The notes beneath the pieces were generated by a model. That model searched no databases and was not told where the DNA came from. It worked only from the letters and a program-made list of their open reading frames with translations. A stretch of 33,438 nucleotides of DNA from JAKQIM01 sp964633225 (GTDB lineage: Bacteria; Chloroflexota; Anaerolineae; Anaerolineales; UBA4823): NCBI GenBank assembly GCA_964633225.1, contig CAZWFQ010000040.1, positions 1 to 33,438 of the forward strand, in the 5' to 3' direction. The position numbers and the translations under genes are program-made. Each line of letters starts with the position of its first letter. The stretch's first letter is position 1. Positions 1 to 7,641 of this stretch are shown one piece after another.

Positions 1-992
1 TGCGCCTGCTGGCCCGACTCTTCAGCCCTGAGGAAGCCGACCTGGCAGCGCACCTGCGCATGACCCTGGAGACGCCAGCCCAGATCATCGAGCGGATAGG
101 CGGGGAGCTTCAACCTGTGCGCACCCTGCTCAAAAACATGACCCGCCGCGGCCTGATCAAGGCCGGGCGCTGCGAAGGCGGGCTGGGATACGGCCTGATC
201 CCGTTTGTGGTAGGCTTTTATGAAAACCAGAACGGTCGCCTAGATGAGGAACTGGCACGCCTGATTGAAGATTATTTCCGGTCTTCTTTTTCCCAGACCC
301 TGAAAATAGAACCCAGCTATCACCGCGTCATCCCGGTTGGCGAAGCGATTCGCAACGACATGGAGATCCTGCCCTTTGAGTCTGCCGAGGATATTCTCTC
401 CCAGGCAAAGGCCTGGGGAGTGGTAGATTGCATCTGCCGCCAGCAAAAAGCCCTCATCGGAGAAGGCTGCGAGCATCCCCTAGATGTGTGCATGGTATTC
501 AGCGACAAACCGGGCGAGTTCGATGGTCATTCGGAGGTACGTGCCTTGACCCTGGAGCAAGCCAAGGCCACCCTGCGGCGCGCGGCCGAGGCCGGGCTGG
601 TGCACTCGCTCAGCAACAAGCAAGATGGGCACGACTATCTCTGCAACTGCTGCACCTGCTCCTGCGGTATTTTGCGCGGCATCGCCGAGGCCGGCATCGC
701 CAATGCGGTGGCGCGCTCAGCTTTCGTCAACCACGTAGACGAATCATTATGCCACACTTGCGGGATGTGCCTCAGCAAATGCCAGTTTGATGCTCTATCC
801 ATTGAGACTACTGTGGTTGTGAACGAGATCCGCTGCGTGGGCTGCGGTGTGTGTGTGTTGGCTTGCCCCGAAGGCGCCATGGCTCTGGTTCGCCGCCCCG
901 AGGAACAGGTCAAGGCGCCGCCTGCCACGCGTGATGATTGGCAGAAAGAACGCGCCGCGGCACGCGGCATAGATCTGGCCAGCGTGATTTAA
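1..992 (+). CDS. 4Fe-4S ferredoxin-domain protein with N-terminal winged-helix-like segment (5' partial)
   Basis: The frame is open from the first bases of the window, so the gene begins upstream; the ATG at 60 is internal. The visible N-terminal part (EADLAAHLR, then TPAQIIERIGG and LLKNMTRRGLIKAGR) reads like a winged helix. The middle has two unusual cysteine clusters (DCICRQQKALIGEGC near 127 residues after position 60, and CNCCTCSCGILRG). The C-terminal part is a two-cluster ferredoxin: CHTCGMCLSKC followed by CVGCGVCVLACPEGA. The architecture matches a 4Fe-4S protein I recall from Anaerolineae genomes, whose role is not established; electron transfer or redox sensing are both possible. 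Its stop overlaps the convergent murE stop by four bases (TTAA at 989-992). Identification as a Fe-S protein is firm; function is unknown. Confidence 0.85.
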   Translation, partial: RLLARLFSPEEADLAAHLRMTLETPAQIIERIGGELQPVRTLLKNMTRRGLIKAGRCEGGLGYGLIPFVVGFYENQNGRLDEELARLIEDYFRSSFSQTLKIEPSYHRVIPVGEAIRNDMEILPFESAEDILSQAKAWGVVDCICRQQKALIGEGCEHPLDVCMVFSDKPGEFDGHSEVRALTLEQAKATLRRAAEAGLVHSLSNKQDGHDYLCNCCTCSCGILRGIAEAGIANAVARSAFVNHVDESLCHTCGMCLSKCQFDALSIETTVVVNEIRCVGCGVCVLACPEGAMALVRRPEEQVKAPPATRDDWQKERAAARGIDLASVI

Positions 993-2281
993 TCTTGTGT
1001 TGGCAGGTAGGGCATAGCAGGGCCGGTTATGCGCAGATGTTCGGCCAGCGCAGCGCGCATAGCAGTGCGGTCATCCCAGGCATATTCTGTGGTGCCAAAA
1101 CACATCGACTGCTCATGCCCCTTACCGCAGGCCATGACAATATCGCCCGGGCGAGCCATCGAGATTGCAAAACGGATAGCCTCCCCACGGTCAGAGACAC
1201 GCCAGAAGCTTTGCCCCTCCACCCCACCGCGCGACTCGGCTCCTGCCGCCATGGCAGATAAGATGTCAGCCAGGGCTTCAGTGCGCGGGTCCTCGGCCGT
1301 CAAGATGGTCAGGTCAGCTAACTCGGCTGACACCTNNNNNNNNNNNNNNNNNNNNNNNNNNNNNNNNNNNNNNNNNNNNNNNNNNNNNNNNNNNNNNNNN
1401 NNNNNNNNNNNNNNNNNNNNNNNNNNNNNNNNNNNCTCAACCTGCTCGGGGCGCAACGCTGCCGAGGAATCGAAGCCGTAAGCGACCTGCGGAACACTGG
1501 TCACCCCGCTCAAATACGCGTATGAAGAGTCATCTCGGTTCAGCACAGCCAGGCGCGGGTTGCCCTGGGGCTTGGGGTGCGTCTCAGCCAGGCTGGTGAA
1601 CAGGCGCGCCTTGGCAGCCCGGTAAGCCTCATAGGTGCCGTGATAATTGAGATGCTCATGTGTGATGTTGGTCACCACACCGACATCGAATTCGCAGGCA
1701 TCCACGCGGTACTGCGCCCAACCGTGAGAGGTGGTCTCCAGCACGGCATGCGTCAGGCCAGCTTGCACCATCTGCGCCAGGTAGCGCTGCACGTCAGGGG
1801 CGTCTGGCGTGGTGACATGGAAGCCGGTATCCAGCACTTGCTGACCGATGACGGCATTGACGGTGGAGACCATGCCAACCTTCAGCCCAGCCGCCTGCAA
1901 AATGTGGTATATCAGGTTAACAGTGGTGGTTTTGCCATCTGTACCGGTGACACCCAGCATAGTCAACTTGCGGGCCGGGTAGCCGTAAAAAGCTGCCGCC
2001 AGGTGCGGCAGAGCCTGGCGCCCATCGGAGACACGCACGTAGGGTACCGGCAAGCCTGTCAGGTCCTGGCTGCCCACCACCGCCGCAGCCCCGCGCTGGA
2101 TGGCATCGGGGATGAAACGGTGCCCATCCACGAACTCTCCAAGGGCGGCTACGAACAGGCTGCCAACCTGCACCTGGCGCGAATCGAACACCACCCCGCC
2201 GACCAAGGCATCGTCACCCTGTAAGTGATAAGGAAGTGGAAATTCAGCGAGCAGATTATGCAGATGAGTAAGATTGTTCAT
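989..2281 (-). CDS. murE: MurE-type UDP-N-acetylmuramyl-tripeptide synthetase (internal sequencing gap)
   Basis: Mur ligase that adds the third residue of the peptidoglycan stem peptide to UDP-MurNAc-L-Ala-D-Glu in the cytoplasm, using ATP. The N-terminal substrate domain (VVFDSRQVQVGSLFVA) is followed by the ATP-binding loop GVTGTDGKTTT at residues 110-120, the TTPDAPD and ETTSHGW segments of the central domain, NITHEHLNYHG, and a C-terminal domain with AEDPRTEALADIL and GKGHEQ. The third-residue specificity motif, DNPR in meso-diaminopimelate enzymes, reads EDPR here, so the amino acid added is uncertain. One hundred N interrupt the gene at 1336-1435. The region expected there (end of the central domain and the GxFN and DYAHTP segments) is far longer than 33 residues, so the 430-residue length is not real. 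ATG start at 2281 with no clear ribosome binding site; it lies beyond the ATP synthase terminator. Confidence 0.9.
   Translation of the reverse strand: MNNLTHLHNLLAEFPLPYHLQGDDALVGGVVFDSRQVQVGSLFVAALGEFVDGHRFIPDAIQRGAAAVVGSQDLTGLPVPYVRVSDGRQALPHLAAAFYGYPARKLTMLGVTGTDGKTTTVNLIYHILQAAGLKVGMVSTVNAVIGQQVLDTGFHVTTPDAPDVQRYLAQMVQAGLTHAVLETTSHGWAQYRVDACEFDVGVVTNITHEHLNYHGTYEAYRAAKARLFTSLAETHPKPQGNPRLAVLNRDDSSYAYLSGVTSVPQVAYGFDSSAALRPEQVEXXXXXXXXXXXXXXXXXXXXXXXXXXXXXXXXXXVSAELADLTILTAEDPRTEALADILSAMAAGAESRGGVEGQSFWRVSDRGEAIRFAISMARPGDIVMACGKGHEQSMCFGTTEYAWDDRTAMRAALAEHLRITGPAMPYLPTQD
1336..1435. other. 100-N scaffold gap inside murE
   Basis: Exactly 100 N. Family comparison suggests well over 100 codons are missing here, against the 33 that the gap allows. 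The frame on both sides agrees only because of the placeholder length. The bases flanking it do not repeat each other. Confidence 0.95.
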
Positions 2282-2305
2282 AACAAACGTGGTGAACCCT
2301 TAGCC

Positions 2306-2366
2306 TCAAAATAAATCCAAAATTGGCTGCAAACTGGCAAGGTGCCAGAAAACAGCCAATTTCGGA
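2306..2366 (-). terminator. Two-tier intrinsic terminator after the nuo-atp operon
   Basis: Read on the minus strand, a 14-bp outer stem (arms 2353-2366 and 2316-2329, one G-U pair) encloses a 6-bp inner hairpin (ctggca/tgccag, 2334-2348). It is followed at once by TTTATTTT (about 2306-2315). It begins 14 bases after the ATP synthase b-delta stop codon and lies upstream of murE, so it should end the long nuo-atp transcript. Confidence 0.85.
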
Positions 2367-2379
2367 TCAACAATCAGGG

Positions 2380-2979
2380 TTAAGCCAATGTTTGGCGTAA
2401 GCTTTCTAACTGGCCAAAAACCGAAGCGTCTAGCACCTTGCCACCAGCGCGAATGACCAGGCCGCCCAAGATATTGGGATCAACCCGGAAAGACACGGAG
2501 GCCTGGCTGCCAATCTTCGAGAGCACATCTTTCTTGACAATTTCCATTTCAGCAGGGGTCAAGGGCAGCGCGCTGGTCACCTCAGCCGAGCTGCCATTCA
2601 AGCCGGCACTCTCTAGCACGGTCACCTTGCCCGATTTGACACCTGAGAAGAATTCATCAATCAGGGCATGCTGGCGCTTCTCATCCAAGGCATCGCCAAT
2701 CAACTTCTGAGCCGCAGCGATCGAAAGCGCCGCCACCTGTCCACGCAGTTCGCCCAGGATGCGATCTCGCTCTACCTGCACTTCCGCAATGGCCGCGTCG
2801 CGGGCTTTCTCNNNNNNNNNNNNNNNNNNNNNNNNNNNNNNNNNNNNNNNNNNNNNNNNNNNNNNNNNNNNNNNNNNNNNNNNNNNNNNNNNNNNNNNNN
2901 NNNNNNNNNNNACGTAAATAATGGCAAAGCTGAGAATTTGGACAATTAATGTACCCAGGTTAATTCCAAGACCTTCCAA
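2380..2979 (-). CDS. ATP synthase b-delta fusion subunit (Fo b stalk plus C-terminal delta domain; internal gap)
   Basis: Peripheral-stalk subunit of the F-type ATP synthase. The N-terminus (GINLGTLIVQILSFAIIY) is the membrane anchor of subunit b. After the gap comes the charged b-type coiled coil (EKARDAAIAEVQVERDRIL, then QVAALSIAAAQKLIGDALD). The last 70 or so residues (LTPAEMEIVKKDVLSKIG, then DPNILGGLVIRAGGKVLD) are the C-terminal domain of subunit delta. The N-terminal helical bundle of delta is not visible, and no separate atpH is present, so this seems to be a compact b-delta fusion. TTG start at 2979 with GGAGG six bases upstream. A 100-N gap (2812-2911) removes part of the stalk, so the true length is unknown and could hide more. 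It is the last gene before the terminator. Confidence 0.85.
   Translation of the reverse strand: MEGLGINLGTLIVQILSFAIIYXXXXXXXXXXXXXXXXXXXXXXXXXXXXXXXXXXEKARDAAIAEVQVERDRILGELRGQVAALSIAAAQKLIGDALDEKRQHALIDEFFSGVKSGKVTVLESAGLNGSSAEVTSALPLTPAEMEIVKKDVLSKIGSQASVSFRVDPNILGGLVIRAGGKVLDASVFGQLESLRQTLA
2812..2911. other. 100-N scaffold gap inside the b-delta gene
   Basis: Exactly 100 N, splitting the b-type membrane anchor from the coiled coil. Normal b subunits would need roughly 80-90 residues here, so the gap probably underestimates the missing DNA. Confidence 0.95.
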
Positions 2980-3011
2980 TGTGGGCCTCCTTTTCTTTCA
3001 GCTTAGCCGTT

Positions 3012-3260
3012 CTATCCAACGAACAAAATAACCAAAGCCACCACCAGTGCATAAATGGCTACAGCTTCGGCGAACGCAATTGCCAGGATCATGTTGATCT
3101 GAATTGTGCCAGCCGTATCGGGATTGCGGGCGATACCTTGCAGTGCGCCGCTGCCCAAAATGCCGATACCCAGGCCTGCGCCCAGCGTACCAACCATTGC
3201 CAACCCAGCACCAATATACTTCAAACCTCTCATGATGAATTCTGCAGCTTCAGGTGTCAT
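3012..3260 (-). CDS. atpE: ATP synthase Fo subunit c
   Basis: Rotor-ring subunit of the F-type ATP synthase, 82 residues, a usual length. Two membrane helices flank the polar loop ARNPDT (residues 44-49). The first helix has the glycine-rich packing motif GAGLGIGILG. The ion-binding carboxylate is Glu65 (AFAEAVAIYALV). The residues next to it are Ala66 and Val67, not the Ser/Thr typical of sodium-binding rings, and the usual helix-1 Gln is missing, so proton coupling is the better guess. Start ATG at 3260 with GGAGG eight bases upstream. It lies between atpB (48-base gap) and the b-delta gene (32-base gap), the standard a-c-b order. Confidence 0.96.
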   Translation of the reverse strand: MTPEAAEFIMRGLKYIGAGLAMVGTLGAGLGIGILGSGALQGIARNPDTAGTIQINMILAIAFAEAVAIYALVVALVILFVG

Positions 3261-3308
3261 TTATAAGCCTCCGTTCGTAGATTTAGAGATGATAACGTGT
3301 CTAACTGG

Positions 3309-4340
3309 TTAATGCGCTTCGGCGTGTTCTTCTTCATGACCGTGAGATTGGGTTGCAACAGCCATAAAGACCAGCGTTAACATGCCAAATACCAGGGCTT
3401 GAATAACGCCGAAAAAGATTTCAAGGAAGTAAACACCAAAAAGAACTGGTGGAACCAGGGTACCAAGAACAACGGTCAGCACAGCGCCGCCGAACATAGC
3501 CCCGAGAAGACGGAAGGAAAACGAAATAACTTTGGCAAATTCCGAGATCAGCTCCAGGATGCCCACAAAAACATCAATCAGCGGTGTAATCACGTCAAAT
3601 GGTCCCAGCTTTTTCTTTCCCCACATTCGAATAAAGCGCCCAACATTCAAGAATTTGGAGAAATAAGCTGGACCATTGGCCTTTACACCAATCACCTGCA
3701 CCATCACAACAGCAGAGATTGCAATTGCGGCGGTATAGTTCAAATCTGTAGAGGGAGAACGCAAGAAAGGAACGACCTCGTAACCGTGACCGGCGCTTTC
3801 TGCTTCATGCCCCTCGCCAGCATCCTTGGATAGATAAGATAACCCTGGGATCAGCTCGACCTTGGCATATCCATGCTCGTGGGCTTCTTTCATGAAGCCA
3901 ATCGTTTCGAAGCCGGGAAATATCTTCAGCAGGTTGGCGGTTAAGACCATCAGAATGATGGTGGCAACAACAGGGAAAACAAATCTGGCCCATTTCTTGC
4001 CAGCGGTGGATTCCACCATGCCATAGAGCGCGCCAAAAATTGCCTCAAAGACTGCGGCTACGCCTTTGGAGGGACGTGTCTCATCGCCCAGCCCGCGCCC
4101 AACGCTGAGGGCCACCACAATCAATAAAATGTCAATCAAGATGGTGGTAAAAATCGTGTTGGTCAGGTAAAAATCACCAATCACGGGCAAAGTAAAGAGC
4201 GGCTGCTCGATCAGGTTCTCGGCTTTAAGGCTGACCACTGGAGAAATGGGCGGGAAAAAGCTCGCCGCTACCCCAATTGCCACAAGCAAAAGAACTACGA
4301 TCCAACGATTGATGTTCCGTTGCGGTTTAGTCTCTGTCAC
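3309..4340 (-). CDS. atpB: ATP synthase Fo subunit a
   Basis: Stator proton-channel subunit that works with the c ring, 343 residues. This is longer than the common 240-280, mainly through an N-terminal extension and a polar loop at residues 150-190 (KEAHEHGYAK, KDAGEGHEAE). The key arginine is Arg277 in SFRLLGAMFGGAVL, and the family segment PSTDLNYTAAIAI is at 196-208. The C-terminus is a His/Glu-rich tail (SHGHEEEHAEAH). The start is GTG at 4340, preceded by GGAGGAAG; it overlaps the upstream AtpZ-like gene by 14 bases, which suggests translational coupling. Fo genes here are co-directional with, and directly follow, complex I genes. Confidence 0.95.
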   Translation of the reverse strand: MTETKPQRNINRWIVVLLLVAIGVAASFFPPISPVVSLKAENLIEQPLFTLPVIGDFYLTNTIFTTILIDILLIVVALSVGRGLGDETRPSKGVAAVFEAIFGALYGMVESTAGKKWARFVFPVVATIILMVLTANLLKIFPGFETIGFMKEAHEHGYAKVELIPGLSYLSKDAGEGHEAESAGHGYEVVPFLRSPSTDLNYTAAIAISAVVMVQVIGVKANGPAYFSKFLNVGRFIRMWGKKKLGPFDVITPLIDVFVGILELISEFAKVISFSFRLLGAMFGGAVLTVVLGTLVPPVLFGVYFLEIFFGVIQALVFGMLTLVFMAVATQSHGHEEEHAEAH

Positions 4341-4653
4341 GATCTACTTCCTCCCGATCGAAAGGCTTATTCGCATTTGCCATTGATGAAGAGCTAAGGT
4401 CTAAGATACGCTGCCGGGCATTGTTGATGACCCGAAAGATCATATACCAGGTTAACGGTACACTGGCAACCACCAGCAAAATAATGAACAGAGGTTGTGT
4501 ACCAAAAGTTTTATCCAACCACATTCCTAAAGCCAGGGACACCAAAATAATGACCAGGGTCAGCCCGCCGACTTTACCGGCAACACCCGCCATGGCTGCC
4601 ATCAATTCTTGTTGGGCATGGTCCCGAGCTGATTGATGATTATTTTCATTCAT
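4327..4653 (-). CDS. AtpZ/AtpI-like F-type ATPase accessory membrane protein
   Basis: Small protein with two predicted membrane helices (TLVIILVSLALGMWLDKTFG and LFIILLVVASVPLTWYMIF), the layout of AtpZ/AtpI family proteins encoded at the head of ATP synthase operons. Members are implicated in c-ring assembly or magnesium handling. The N-terminus is hydrophilic (NENNHQSARDHAQQ) and the tail is highly charged (DREEVDRDRD). I chose the ATG at 4653; a TTG three codons upstream (4662) is an alternative. No strong ribosome binding site is visible. It starts 23 bases after nuoN ends, and its 3' end overlaps atpB, so it bridges the complex I and ATP synthase genes in one operon. Confidence 0.8.
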   Translation of the reverse strand: MNENNHQSARDHAQQELMAAMAGVAGKVGGLTLVIILVSLALGMWLDKTFGTQPLFIILLVVASVPLTWYMIFRVINNARQRILDLSSSSMANANKPFDREEVDRDRD

Positions 4654-4676
4654 AGCGGGCAAATTTTATCATATTC

Positions 4677-6143
4677 TTAGAACATGGTCGAGGCCACTTG
4701 CATAGCCCAGTTGAACCATGGCCCCATGATGGTGCCCACCACAATGATGCCCAGTGTCAATACGATCAAGGCGATGGCATATGGACGGCTGATCGGCAGC
4801 GGCTGGGCGTCATCTGGAGAGCGGTACAGGTAAACCACCTTCAGCACCGTCAGGTAGTAGTACAAACCAACGATTGAATTAAGCACGCCAATGATCGCCA
4901 GCCAGATCAGGTTGGCCTGCACAGCGGCGGCAAAGACGAAAACCTTGGCCACAAAGCCCACAAAAGGCGGCATGCCTGCCAGCGAAAGCAGGGCCACCAG
5001 CATTGCCAAAGCCAGCCAGGGCGAGCGGCGGCTCATACCAGCATATGAAGCAATCTCGTCCGAACCCACCACCTGCCAGAAGGCCACCACCACACCAAAG
5101 GCCGCCAGGTTGGTCAGCAAGTAACCCAGCAGGTAGAAAACCACGCTCGCCTGCCCCAGGTAAGAATCCGTAGAGAGTGAGACCACGCCGATCAAGATAT
5201 ACCCGGCATGGGCGATTGAAGAATAGGCCAGCATGCGCTTGATGTTCTTCTGCGCCAGAGCCAAGAAATTGCCCAGCGTCATGGTCAAGACCGAAACGAT
5301 CGCCAGCAAGGTGATCCAATGCCCAGTTGCCGCGGGGGTAAAGACCGCCAACAGCACCCTCAACAAGACGGCGAAACCTGCCGCCTTGGAGGCCGTGGAT
5401 AGAAAGCCTGCCACCGGGGTGGGTGCACCTTCGTATACATCTGGCGCCCAGAAATGGAAGGGCACAATAGAAACCTTGAAGCCAAAGCCCACCAGCACCA
5501 ACAGCATGCCCGCCAGCATCGCCAGATCAGGGAACCGGGCATCATAGAAGGCCAGGGAGAGGTGATAGAGATTGGTCTGGCCTGAGAAGCCATACAGCAG
5601 GCTGAAGCCATAGAGCATAACGGTGGAGGTGACCGCGCCGAACAATAAGTACTTGAAACCCGACTCAACCGATTTCTCATCGCGGGTCATAAAACCAGCC
5701 AGGATGTAGAGCGGGATGGAGGTGGTTTCGATAGACAGGTAGAGCATGATCAAGTCGGCTGAGGCAGCCATCAGGCTCATGCCCAGGGTTGAGACAAGCA
5801 TCAGGGCATAGAACTCGCCTTTGTGGCCAGCACCCTTCACATCCATCGCAAAAAGCGCTGTCACAGCCGCACTGAACAGGAACAACAGCTTGAAACCAAA
5901 GCCAAACCAATCCTGCCGCAGCATGCCGCCAAAGATCAGGCGCGCTTCATCCGCCGGGCGAGAGGCTAACAAGCTGACGACCATAATCAACACAAGGCCG
6001 CCGGCGGTCACCCAGCCCAGGATGCGACGCCGTTCAGGCTTCCAGACCGCGTCCAACGCAATCACCAAACCAGTCAAGACCAAGAGCAGGATCTCTGGCA
6101 GGATTGCCAGGAGCATGGTTGGTTCATAGCTCAGGATAGACAC
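4677..6143 (-). CDS. nuoN: NADH-quinone oxidoreductase subunit N
   Basis: Antiporter-like proton-translocating subunit of the complex I membrane arm, 488 residues, about 14 membrane helices. The channel residues are all present: Glu139 in LSIETTSIPLYIL, Lys223 in GFKVSIVPFHFWAPD, Lys253 in TASKAAGFA and Lys400 in GFVAKVF, the lysine that marks NuoN in place of the glutamate of NuoM. The start is GTG at 6143, which follows the stop of the preceding nuoM copy without a spacer base; GGAGG lies eight bases upstream inside that gene. The end is 23 bases before the AtpZ-like gene. Confidence 0.96.
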   Translation of the reverse strand: MSILSYEPTMLLAILPEILLLVLTGLVIALDAVWKPERRRILGWVTAGGLVLIMVVSLLASRPADEARLIFGGMLRQDWFGFGFKLLFLFSAAVTALFAMDVKGAGHKGEFYALMLVSTLGMSLMAASADLIMLYLSIETTSIPLYILAGFMTRDEKSVESGFKYLLFGAVTSTVMLYGFSLLYGFSGQTNLYHLSLAFYDARFPDLAMLAGMLLVLVGFGFKVSIVPFHFWAPDVYEGAPTPVAGFLSTASKAAGFAVLLRVLLAVFTPAATGHWITLLAIVSVLTMTLGNFLALAQKNIKRMLAYSSIAHAGYILIGVVSLSTDSYLGQASVVFYLLGYLLTNLAAFGVVVAFWQVVGSDEIASYAGMSRRSPWLALAMLVALLSLAGMPPFVGFVAKVFVFAAAVQANLIWLAIIGVLNSIVGLYYYLTVLKVVYLYRSPDDAQPLPISRPYAIALIVLTLGIIVVGTIMGPWFNWAMQVASTMF

Positions 6144-7628
6144 TTAAGCACCTCCAAACAGGCGCAGGATATTCTCTACGCCTGAGGCTACCAGCGGACT
6201 CATGACAGCCGGATAAACGCCAATGGCGATCATGATGACGCATAACACCACCAGGGCCACTTTATCCAAAACAGTCACATCGCCAATGTGATGCTCAAAC
6301 GCTTCGGGCATGGGGCCAAAGAAAACCTTGCCGATGATGCGGATGATGTACGAGGCAGTAATAACGATAGAAATGGCAGCGATGATGGCGACAATGGGCG
6401 CCACACGCCACACACCCATAAAGATGGGAAACTCAGCCACAAAGCCTGAGAGCCCAGGCATACCCATAGAAACCAAGCCACCGATAATAAAAGCCACAGC
6501 CACCCAGGGCATCTTCTTCGAGAAGCCGCCCAGTTCGTTGATCTGGCGGGTGTGCGCCCGGTCATATACCATGCCAACGACCGCAAAGAAGAGGGCGGTC
6601 ATCACACCATGCGAGAACATCTGGAGGCCCGCCCCGGTCAAACCTTCGGGCGTGAGGGTCGAAAAGCCAAGCATCACCAACCCCATATGAGAGACAGACG
6701 AAAAACCAATAACGTATTTGAAATCCGTCTGCACCATGGCGATGAAGGCACCGTAGACCACGTTGACGGTCGCCAGGCCCATGATGACCCAACGCCAGTA
6801 CTCAGCCCCCTGGGGCAGCAGCATAATGCCTACACGCAAAGCGGCAAAAGCACCCAACTTCATTAGCACGCCAGCGTGGAACATTGAAACTGCCGTTGGC
6901 GCTGCCACGTGGCCATCAGGGCTCCAGTTATGGAAGGGGAAGATGCCACCTAAGACTGCAAAGCCCAAGAAGACGAAGGGGAACCAGAAGATCTGGAAGC
7001 TCTCTGAGAAGGCCCCCGCCTGCCCAGCCTCGGCAAGCTTGAGCATATTGAAGGTGTTGAGGCCGCTCTCGAAATACATTGCCAGGCCGCCGACCAGGGC
7101 AATTACCGAGCCGATGAACAAATAGAGGGTCAGCTTCATGGCTGCGTATTCGCGCGTCTGCACCCAGCCCCAAATAGCAATCAGCAGGTACATGGGGAAG
7201 ACGGCGATCTCGTAGAAGAAAAATAACTGGAAAAGATCTTGCGCCACAAAAACGCCAAACACGCCGCTAGCCAGGATGAAGAGGAAAGCAAAAAATTCAC
7301 GCGGGCGATCGTCAACTCCCCAGGAGATGAGCACGCCAGTGAACATCACCACGCCAGTCAGCAGCACCAGCGGTGCATTGATCCCGTCCAACGCCACAAT
7401 ATACGAAACACCCAGGGCCGGCAGCCATTCATGAGATTCGACAAATTGATAGCCACCTAAGACGGTATCATAGCCAAAATATACCCAGGCCGAAAGGATC
7501 AAAGCAAAGATCGCCGCCGCCAGGGCAGTGACACGCACCTCGGTCTTGCGGTCAGCCGGGATCAGTAAGATGAGCAGGCCAGCGACAATGGGCGTAAAAA
7601 CGATCACACTCAGAACAGGAAAATCCAT
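6144..7628 (-). CDS. nuoM: NADH-quinone oxidoreductase subunit M, second copy
   Basis: Second NuoM-type antiporter subunit, 494 residues, about 14 membrane helices. Glu140 (FFFYEIAVFPMYLL), Lys257 (HAGVLMKLGAF) and the helix-12 glutamate (GFVAEFPIF) are present. The helix-7 lysine found in the neighbouring copy (FAIKVPVWPFH) is Leu226 here (FAVLGGIFPFH, codon TTA at 6951-6953). The sequence is clearly diverged from the other NuoM in this operon, so this is an old paralogue or a distinct subfamily, not a recent duplication. Start ATG at 7628, 13 bases after the upstream nuoM ends, with GAAGGTGAGG before it. Together with NuoL, the other NuoM and NuoN it gives four pump-like subunits instead of three. 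Confidence 0.95.
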   Translation of the reverse strand: MDFPVLSVIVFTPIVAGLLILLIPADRKTEVRVTALAAAIFALILSAWVYFGYDTVLGGYQFVESHEWLPALGVSYIVALDGINAPLVLLTGVVMFTGVLISWGVDDRPREFFAFLFILASGVFGVFVAQDLFQLFFFYEIAVFPMYLLIAIWGWVQTREYAAMKLTLYLFIGSVIALVGGLAMYFESGLNTFNMLKLAEAGQAGAFSESFQIFWFPFVFLGFAVLGGIFPFHNWSPDGHVAAPTAVSMFHAGVLMKLGAFAALRVGIMLLPQGAEYWRWVIMGLATVNVVYGAFIAMVQTDFKYVIGFSSVSHMGLVMLGFSTLTPEGLTGAGLQMFSHGVMTALFFAVVGMVYDRAHTRQINELGGFSKKMPWVAVAFIIGGLVSMGMPGLSGFVAEFPIFMGVWRVAPIVAIIAAISIVITASYIIRIIGKVFFGPMPEAFEHHIGDVTVLDKVALVVLCVIMIAIGVYPAVMSPLVASGVENILRLFGGA

Positions 7629-7641
7629 GCCTCACCTTCCG

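Noticed and set aside
989..2281. murE, nuoL or the b-delta gene as truncated pseudogenes
   Set aside because: The missing parts coincide with the 100-N placeholders, and both flanks of each gap are intact and conserved.
4654..4700. A separate promoter for the ATP synthase genes (TATGAT on the minus strand near 4667)
   Set aside because: No -35 hexamer at a workable distance; the 23-base spacing from nuoN favours read-through.
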